In this document: piece after piece, positions 58,131 through 64,000 of the stretch
Layout of the letters: each line of letters begins with the position of its first letter
Position numbering within the stretch: position 1 is the stretch's first letter
From: Polaribacter filamentus
Lineage (GTDB): Bacteria; Bacteroidota; Bacteroidia; Flavobacteriales; Flavobacteriaceae
Length of the DNA: 64,000 nucleotides
NCBI RefSeq assembly: GCF_002943715.1
Contig: NZ_MQUA01000004.1
Coordinates: 124,001-188,000, forward strand
Direction: 5' to 3'
Translations under genes and position numbers: made by a program
Notes under the pieces: model-generated
What the model was told of the DNA's origin: nothing
The model's input: the letters and a program-made list of their open reading frames with translations, nothing else
Database searches by the model: none

Positions 58131-59723
58131 ATGAAAAAATATACTATAAAATTTAAATATGCTTTCTTATTACTATTAGTAATAAGTATGTCTTGTGATA
58201 ACCTTGTTGATGAACAACCAATAAGTGAAATTGGGTTTACTGAATTTTGGAAAACGCCTAATGATGCAGAAAATGGTGTTGCTGGTGCCTATGACCGCAT
58301 GCAGAAATCGTTTAAAGCCAATCATTACTTTTGGGGAGAAATGAGAGCTGACAATTTTCATGAAGGTTCAGGCGGTGCTACTGCTAATAATTTAGAGTTA
58401 GTTTTTAATGATTTAACTTCTGGTAACGATTATTTCAGATGGAACAATCTGTATAACCTAATTAATCAGGCGAATTTAGCCATAAAATACCTCCCAGAAA
58501 TTCAAGGTGTCAATCGAAGTTTATTAGGAGAGGCATACGCATTAAGGGCTTTTGCCTATTTCCATGCAATACGCGTTTGGGGAAGTGTTCCTGTTTTTAC
58601 AGATCCAATAGAAAACCAAAACCAAGAATTACAGCGCCCAAGAACAAATGGTACAACTATAATGAATGAGGTAATAATACCTGATATCATAGCTGCCGAA
58701 GGTTTTATGGAACAATTTGCGAATCCATATCGGTTTTCAAAATCAAGTATATTCTGCTTACAAGCAGAAGTGTATATGCATTTACAAGATTATAATAAGG
58801 CTAAAGAAGCTTTAGATAAATTCGAAGCACTTAACGAATTTACTTTGACAAATTCAGTACAAGGATGGCAAAATTTATTTTTAAATGATATTGGAGAGAA
58901 AATACCGAGCGGTATAACAACAATAAATGGCCCTGAACTTGAGCTTAGAGGTACTGGAAAAATACAAAGTGGTTCAGAATTAATTCTTTCTATCAACTTT
59001 GATTTGTTAGATACTGATAGAGCTGCCATATACGCAATATTTATGACAGGAATCCCATCGTTTTATATATCACCAGCATTGGAAAATAAATGGAGAACTA
59101 AATTCCCAATAGATTCAACAACTTGGGTAAATAAATACCCAACAGTTGCTCCCCAATTAACACAAAAAGTTTCTTATACAGACAATGGTGTCTTATTAGA
59201 TTCACTAGCACCTGTTTATGGCGACTGGCGTTACTTTTTATGTCGCGAGGGGGATATAGACGTATTGTCACAAGAAATTGGTGAAGCAAGATCGACAAAG
59301 TATCAAAAAACTAATGCTGGTCTTGGTTTTGACGATAGCGACATTGTACTATACCGTTACTCTGGCATGAAACTTTTGTTGGCAGAAGCTGAAAACAGGT
59401 TAGGAAATACAACTAAAGCGCTAGAGCTTGTAAACGAGATAAGAACCGCTAGAATGTTGCCAATGGTTACACTTACAGAATTTGGAGCAACTATTGATGA
59501 CAGAGAAAATTACATTTTAGATGAAAGGCAATTAGAGCTCCTTGGAGAAGGTAAAAGATGGTGGGATTTAATGAGAACAGGTAAAACAATAGAAGTTATG
59601 AATCCTATCTTAAATACTGTACCAAATGGAATACCATTGACACCACAAAGGATTTTTTCTCCAATTTTTGATGACCATTTAATTGAAAACCCATTACTGG
59701 AACAAACACTAGGCTATAACTAA
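58131..59723 (+). CDS. SusD-family nutrient-binding lipoprotein
   Basis: 530 residues, lipobox VISMSC at about residue 22. SusD signatures: WKTPNDAENGVAGAYDRM, YNLINQANLAIKYLPEI, EAYALRAFAYFHAIRVWGSVPVF (split here as EAYALRAFAYFHA and VWGSVPVF), LLLAEAENRLGN and ERQLELLGEGKRWWDLMRTG. Alpha-helical lid on SusC that captures glycan at the cell surface. It starts 19 bp after susC. The glycan specificity is not readable. Confidence 0.96.
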   Translation: MKKYTIKFKYAFLLLLVISMSCDNLVDEQPISEIGFTEFWKTPNDAENGVAGAYDRMQKSFKANHYFWGEMRADNFHEGSGGATANNLELVFNDLTSGNDYFRWNNLYNLINQANLAIKYLPEIQGVNRSLLGEAYALRAFAYFHAIRVWGSVPVFTDPIENQNQELQRPRTNGTTIMNEVIIPDIIAAEGFMEQFANPYRFSKSSIFCLQAEVYMHLQDYNKAKEALDKFEALNEFTLTNSVQGWQNLFLNDIGEKIPSGITTINGPELELRGTGKIQSGSELILSINFDLLDTDRAAIYAIFMTGIPSFYISPALENKWRTKFPIDSTTWVNKYPTVAPQLTQKVSYTDNGVLLDSLAPVYGDWRYFLCREGDIDVLSQEIGEARSTKYQKTNAGLGFDDSDIVLYRYSGMKLLLAEAENRLGNTTKALELVNEIRTARMLPMVTLTEFGATIDDRENYILDERQLELLGEGKRWWDLMRTGKTIEVMNPILNTVPNGIPLTPQRIFSPIFDDHLIENPLLEQTLGYN

Positions 59724-59736
59724 TAATAAAAGAAAT

Positions 59737-60429
59737 ATGAAAAAATTAATAAAATTTAAAGGCGTTATTACTTTGTTAGCAATTACCATGCTAGTGTTTG
59801 GATGCGATTTAGAACTAAACCCAAGTTATGAGTTTGATACAACACAAAATTTAGAAGATCCTTTTGACGAGATTACTGCGTGGGAATGGATACAAACTAG
59901 AACTGCGTTAAATGATGAAGGCAACTTTAGTGGTGATGAAATGAACTATTTTATAGAAGCTATAAAAGCAGCTGGAATGGTTGACGAATACAACCAAATG
60001 GATACTACAGACAGAACGTACTTGCTTTTAAGTAACAATGCGTTTACAGGGGGCGGAGATATTATTCAATTAGTAACTGGTTCTAGGAATGTTCCAGATG
60101 GGGAAACTCCTGCTGAAACAATGGCTAGAGCTAATCTTGATAAGCTTAGAACTATTTTAAAATACCATATCGTTACTACATATGTAAATCAGGTGCCGGT
60201 GTTGTTTCAAGCAGAACTTGATTATGTCTTTCAAACATTAATACCTGGTGATGATGGTCGTATTGCTTTTTGGAGAGATGCACGTTACAATGTTACTATT
60301 AATCGCAATTCAGCACCTCTTCCATCATCAGCAACATCTCAAAATGAGAGAATAAGTCGTTATAATTATATTTTTAATAATGGCATTGGCCATGTAATTA
60401 ATGATCCAGTGAGAAATAAGCCTTATTAA
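59737..60429 (+). CDS. Fasciclin-like lipoprotein, probable surface glycan-binding protein
   Basis: 230 residues, lipobox MLVFGC. The central part MNYFIEAIKAAGMVDEYNQM then TYLLLSNNAF and KLRTILKYHIVTTYV follows the FAS1 pattern of a short hydrophobic helix, then LLxPtNxAF, then LxxiLxYHv. It lies 13 bp after susD, the usual place of a surface glycan-binding protein in Bacteroidota PULs. FAS1 proteins mediate adhesion, so glycan binding is inferred from position. Confidence 0.75.
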   Translation: MKKLIKFKGVITLLAITMLVFGCDLELNPSYEFDTTQNLEDPFDEITAWEWIQTRTALNDEGNFSGDEMNYFIEAIKAAGMVDEYNQMDTTDRTYLLLSNNAFTGGGDIIQLVTGSRNVPDGETPAETMARANLDKLRTILKYHIVTTYVNQVPVLFQAELDYVFQTLIPGDDGRIAFWRDARYNVTINRNSAPLPSSATSQNERISRYNYIFNNGIGHVINDPVRNKPY

Positions 60430-60489
60430 TTTAAGGTAATGGTCGATGATAGAATTTAGTTTATTTGAATTCGTTATTTAGTTTATTTT

Positions 60490-60535
60490 AAAATCCTCTT
60501 TTGTAGATTCTAGTTTGCAATAGAGGATTTTTATT
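60490..60535 (+). terminator. Rho-independent terminator after SusC/SusD operon
   Basis: AAAATCCTCT (60490-60499) pairs perfectly with AGAGGATTTT (60522-60531), 22-nt loop, then T-rich sequence. It lies 60 bp after the fasciclin-like gene. Confidence 0.7.
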
Positions 60536-60546
60536 TGTATATCCAC

Positions 60547-60755
60547 TTAATGTCCATTGACTGTAATGCTTGCTATAACTAGCCTGTCAAAGATTTGTTC
60601 TCCAAAATACCTTCGATTAAGTTTATACACAAACTCATTGAGGTATAATTGTAAATACTTTTTCTTGATTTTATGATATGTGCCTACGAAATTTCTTTTG
60701 GCATTACTTATGGCAATATGCACCCATTTAAGAGTTTCTTTAGTGGGATGTTCAT
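60547..60755 (-). mobile_element. IS1595-family transposase C-terminal remnant
   Basis: The minus-strand frame reads EHPTKETLKWVHIAISNAKRN then FVGTYHKIKKKYLQLYLNEF (split here) and VYKLNRRYFGEQIFDRL, the end of an IS1595-type transposase (compare AYFDEFCFRIN in the complete copy). The two differ enough to be different elements. It replaces the N-terminal two thirds of the sulfatase that follows on the opposite strand; the joint lies near 60752. Confidence 0.75.
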
Positions 60756-61628
60756 ACCCCTTTAAAAGCAAAAAAAGAAGTGGTAGAAAAGTACAAGAAA
60801 AAAGGGGAGACATGGCCAGATAAATCTAAAAAATGGAATCCTACCTATGTTGCTATGATTGAAGTTATGGACAACAGTGTGGGTGTTTTAAGAGCCAAAC
60901 TAAAAGAACTTAACTTGGATGAAAACACAGTATTTATGGTAGTATCCGATAATGGTAATGTGGGAAATGTTACAACAAATTCTCCGTTAAGAGGAGCCAA
61001 AGGCGCTATGTACGAAGGTGGAATAAGAACCTTTGGTACAGCTGTATGGCCTGGAAAAATAGCAGCAGGCAGCACGACTGACTATCCTATAACAGGAGTC
61101 GATTTATTGCCTACTTTTGCAGAAATTGCTGGAGCAGAACTGCCAAAAGATCAAACTTTTGATGGGCAATCTTTTGTAGAACTTCTAAAAACAGGAAAAA
61201 ACATAAAAGAGCGTGCCATCTTTTGGCATTATCTTATGTACCTTAAAGGAGGGAGATCAAATAAAGGTTGGGAAGGAGATAATGTATTACCCATTTACAG
61301 GACAGATAGAATGTATTGGCGTGCGGCACCTTCATCAACAATTATGCAAGGCGATTGGAAACTTATCTATTTTTATGAATATGAAAAATACGAACTCTAT
61401 AATGTTGCTACTGACATTAGTGAAGAACATGATTTATCAAAATCTATTCCTGAAATATCCAAAAAGTTATATGATAAACTAATGACTTGGGTAAAAGAAA
61501 CAGAAGCAGATGCACCAACAAAAGTTAATCCAGATTTTGTTAAAAAATTGCATTCACTTTTATATGAAACATTCATGATTAAAGTTTCGATACACAACGA
61601 AATGACTATGTGGATATCACATAAATAA
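60750..61628 (+). pseudogene. Sulfatase, 5' part replaced by IS remnant
   Basis: Homology begins at VHTPLKAKKEVVEKY, the middle of an S1 sulfatase, and continues through VSDNGNVGNVTTNSPLRGAKG, MYEGGIRTFGTAVWPG, GVDLLPTFAEIAGA and MQGDWKLIYFYEYEKYELYN. The metal site and formylglycine motif are missing, so it cannot be active. The open frame from 60780 is 282 residues. The last 16 residues after KKLH look foreign (ETFMIKVSIHNEM), suggesting a second disruption close to the 3' end. Confidence 0.85.
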
Positions 61629-61683
61629 ACGAAGTATTGGTATTGAATGAAGTCTAAATTTGATTATTTAAAAATATAAACAG

Positions 61684-62728
61684 ATGAAAATAATAAGTAA
61701 TCGTGCATTGGTAGTAATTCTGATTTTGATGGTAGTATCATGCTCATCAGTAACAAAAAAGAATACAACGAAGAAAAAACCAAATATAGTCTACATTCTA
61801 GCTGATGATTTAGGCTATGGCGATGTAGGTTGTTTATGGGCAAGAAGTTATAAAAACTCCTAATATGGATCGTTTAGCAAAAGAAGGAATGCTTTTTACA
61901 GATCATTATTCTGGGAGTACTGTATGTGCACCGTCAAGAGCTGTATTATTGACGGATTTGCACTCGGGTCGTGCTTTTATTCGTTCAAATGGAAATGATT
62001 TACAATTACGTAAAGATCCTGAAGATTTAACCATTGGTAAGTATATGCAAGATGCAGGTTATGCAACAGCTATGATTGGTAAAGGCAGTTCCGGTTGTGA
62101 CAATACCGTTGGACATATAAACGATAAAGGCTTTGATTATTTTTATGGATATTTAGGTCATGGACAAGCCCATTCGTTTTTTCCAAAATTTTTACATAGA
62201 AATAAGGAACAAATAGATTTCCCTAACAATGGAGGCAGCCAAACCTGGAGAGGTGAGGTTTATAGTGCAGATTTAATTTTGGATGAAGCTTTAGGCTACA
62301 TCGAAGATAAAAAGGAAGAACCTTTCTTTTTGATGTATGCTTCTACATTACCACATGCTCAAATGTGGGTTCCTGAAAAATATAAAGAAGGCTATAAAGG
62401 GCAATTTGAAGAAACACCATTTACAAGTAAAAACCAGGGAAAAAATATCCTCATTATGGCGTAGCTGAAGATCCAAATGCTACTACAGCAGGTATGATTA
62501 GTCGTTTAGATTGGGAAGTTGGCGAGATTGTAAAAAAATTAGAAGCGCAAGGGCTTGCTGAGAATACTATTATTATGTTTTCTAGTGATAATGGTCCTCA
62601 TAAAGAAGGTGGCAGGAACCCAGAATATTTTAAAAGTTCAGGTCCGTTTAGAGGTATAAAACGTGATTTATATGAAGGTGGTATTCGTATGCCTTTTATT
62701 GTAAAATGGCCAGGTGTAGTAAAAGAAG
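61684..62728 (+). pseudogene. Sulfatase, lipoprotein, frameshifted and 3' truncated
   Basis: Lipobox VVSC, then [18 protein letters not shown]. One extra T in TTT at 61833-61835 breaks the frame; with TT it reads [18 protein letters not shown] and goes on to STVCAPSRAVLLTD with an intact C-A-P-S-R motif. One A missing at 62429-62433 breaks it again (expected KKPGKKYPHYGVAED). GKGSSGC stands where GKWGLGC is expected, so the Lys-Trp block is lost. The C-terminus ends at VVKE where an IS30 remnant begins. Two frameshifts, altered motif and truncation point to a true pseudogene. It resembles arylsulfatases of the FFPKFLHRN type. Confidence 0.85.
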
Positions 62729-62865
62729 TTACCAAGCTGCAGATTTAAGTTCTAAATCCATCATTTCTTTGGGCGTTTTAGACCCTGTAATTTTCCGAGG
62801 TCTGTTGTTCAATTTTTCTTGAATAATTTGGAGTTGATTTATGTGAATTTCGTTAAAATGTGGAT
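62729..62865 (-). mobile_element. IS30-family transposase C-terminal remnant
   Basis: The minus strand reads QLQIIQEKLNNRPRKITG, then SKTPKEMMDLELKSAAW and a stop at 62729. LNNRPRK is the conserved end of IS30 DDE transposases. It joins a sulfatase on its left and the duplicated GH95 leader on its right, so it marks the breakpoint of the duplication. Confidence 0.7.
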
Positions 62866-62866
62866 T

Positions 62867-64000
62867 ATCAGTAGTTTTAGTCTAACTCCTGCTATATGTT
62901 AATAGAACTAACAATATGCCAAATGTTTGAATTATACACAAATATGAAGGTTTTAAGTATAACAAATAACAGTAACTTACCGTTACTTTACAGTAAATAA
63001 AAATCCTCTAAAAAAAATGTAATTGATATACATTTCTCAAAGAGAAAAGAACTGTTAATAAGCAGTAAATTTCAAAAAAAAAATAGTCACAAAAACAAAA
63101 AAAATGTTCAAAATAATTAGAATTATAGTATTAATTTCTTTTTTAAGTTTTTCTAAAGGTGTTATTTCTCAAAATAATACTTCACAATTAAATGCTACAC
63201 ATCGTACGTATGAAATTTGGGATGATCAACCCGCCCCAAATCGAGGTAAAGACTATTCTCGAATTCAAGCGAGAGGCTATCCTACAGATTCGGATTGGGA
63301 AGCACATTCTTACCCCATTGGTAACGGATACATGGGTGCTAATATTTTTGGCAGAACGGATATGGAACGCATTCAAATAACGGATAAAACATTAACCAAC
63401 GGTGCGCCTTATGGACATGGGGGGCTGACCAATTTTGGAGAGGTTTTTCTGGAATTCGACCATTATGAGGTGAAAAATTACAAGCGCTCGCTTAATCTTA
63501 ATGAAGCAATTTTAAATGTGAGTTATGAATATGAAGGTGTAAAATATACAAGGGAATATCTTGCGAATTATCCGCAGAACGTTATAGCGATAAAGCTTAA
63601 AGCAAGCAAAAAAGCAAAGCTATCTTTAACGGTAAGTGCTGTTGTTCCTTATTTAAGAAGTGCAGATGCATATAACCATTCAGGAGAAACTATAGAAAAT
63701 ATTGCAAAGTATGCCAATACAACAGCTCAAGATAATTTAATCACATTCGCTGGCAACGTTCCATCTTTCAGTCTTAATTTTGAAGGACAGGTTAAAATAA
63801 TTAACGAGGGTGGAAAGCTTATAGCAAATAACGAGAATGGATCTAACGAGATTAGAATTATTGATGCCAATTCAGCAACTATATTGATTTCAACAGGAAC
63901 CAATTACGAATTAAATGAGGATATTTTCCTACAAGATAGTACAGAATTAAAGTTAAATTCGAAAATATTTCCTCATAAAAAAGTAACAGAAATAATTGAG
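62867..64000 (+). repeat. Exact duplicate of 44500-45633
   Basis: Offset 18367 bp; every position I compared along the 1134 bp, from TCAGTAGTTTTAGTC to the window end, is the same, including leader, start codon and 299 codons. It begins after one base of the IS30 remnant junction and runs past the window. Confidence 0.9.
63104..64000 (+). CDS. GH95 alpha-L-fucosidase/galactosidase, 5' part of a duplicate
   Basis: First 299 codons, identical to the GH95 gene at 44737, with signal peptide MFKIIRIIVLISFLSF and HSYPIGNGYMGANIFG. The catalytic region lies beyond the window. Its own leader copy (62867-63017) keeps the second hairpin, one ACTCCTG and the ACAGTAA pair but lacks the first hairpin and the second ACTCCTG. 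Exact identity suggests a recent duplication or an assembly artefact. Confidence 0.85.
   Translation, partial: MFKIIRIIVLISFLSFSKGVISQNNTSQLNATHRTYEIWDDQPAPNRGKDYSRIQARGYPTDSDWEAHSYPIGNGYMGANIFGRTDMERIQITDKTLTNGAPYGHGGLTNFGEVFLEFDHYEVKNYKRSLNLNEAILNVSYEYEGVKYTREYLANYPQNVIAIKLKASKKAKLSLTVSAVVPYLRSADAYNHSGETIENIAKYANTTAQDNLITFAGNVPSFSLNFEGQVKIINEGGKLIANNENGSNEIRIIDANSATILISTGTNYELNEDIFLQDSTELKLNSKIFPHKKVTEIIE

Noticed and set aside
1-64000. Ulvan PUL as the main identity
   Set aside because: GH88 and sulfatases would fit, but rhamnosidases, rhamnose catabolism and known ulvan-lyase signatures were not seen, while GH95 genes are prominent.

Overview
The window looks like marine Bacteroidota, most likely Flavobacteriaceae. 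The DNA is visibly AT-rich, start codons lack clear Shine-Dalgarno sites, and there is a SusC/SusD pair, a hybrid two-component system (HTCS), a type IX secretion C-terminal tag, and many secreted sulfatases and glycoside hydrolases. It reads as one large carbohydrate island, or several fused polysaccharide utilization loci (PULs), rich in mobile-element debris. I found no tRNA, rRNA, CRISPR array, phage module or replication origin.

Layout. 1-3.5 kb (+): a 5'-cut sulfatase and a GH95 fucosidase, each with one frameshift. 3.6-11.8 kb (-): a uronate catabolic operon, in transcription order SDR oxidoreductase, uxuA, kduI, kduD, DUF4861 protein, and a three-part TRAP transporter, ending at a cut lyase-like fragment. 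11.9-13.0 kb (+): a divergent LacI-type regulator, with two related operator-like sites between it and the operon. 13.1-18.8 kb (+): a beta-helix protein and an HTCS sensor/regulator, both frameshifted. 19.1-29.3 kb (+): a compact degradation operon of broken solute-binding protein, GH88, GH2, beta-helix protein, sulfatase, PL38-type lyase and esterase. 29.4-33.4 kb (+): an acetate-type sodium symporter (two subunits) and acetyl-CoA synthetase. 33.5-36.8 kb (+): an SGNH acetylesterase and a third beta-helix protein. 37.4-38.4 kb: an apparently complete IS1595-type insertion sequence. 38.7-49.2 kb: two more GH95 enzymes, a two-esterase fusion protein and a sulfatase, separated by debris of IS3, IS21, a group II intron, IS5 and truncated HTCS genes. 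51-60.4 kb (+): a PL6 enzyme with duplicated C-terminal modules, then SusC, SusD and a fasciclin-like lipoprotein. 60.5-64 kb: two ruined sulfatases, IS1595 and IS30 remnants, and a second identical copy of the start of the 44.7-kb GH95 gene running off the window.

How it may work together (inference). Fucosidases (GH95), sulfatases, esterases, glucuronan/alginate-type lyases, GH88 and GH2 together suit a sulfated, acetylated polysaccharide containing fucose (or L-galactose) and uronic acid, such as an algal fucose-containing sulfated polysaccharide. Lyases and GH88 would release unsaturated uronates for KduI/KduD, GH2 could release glucuronate or galactose, UxuA and the SDR would process fructuronate/mannonate, TRAP would import uronates, and acetate freed by the esterases could be recovered by the symporter and acetyl-CoA synthetase. 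No fucose catabolic genes and no KDG kinase or aldolase are in the window.

At least eight reading-frame breaks sit in or beside short homopolymers, mostly in 0-19.2 kb and 61.8-62.4 kb. They may be assembly errors or real decay. By contrast, chimeric gene fragments, nonsense codons in IS transposases and a repeated ~274-bp leader show real rearrangement.
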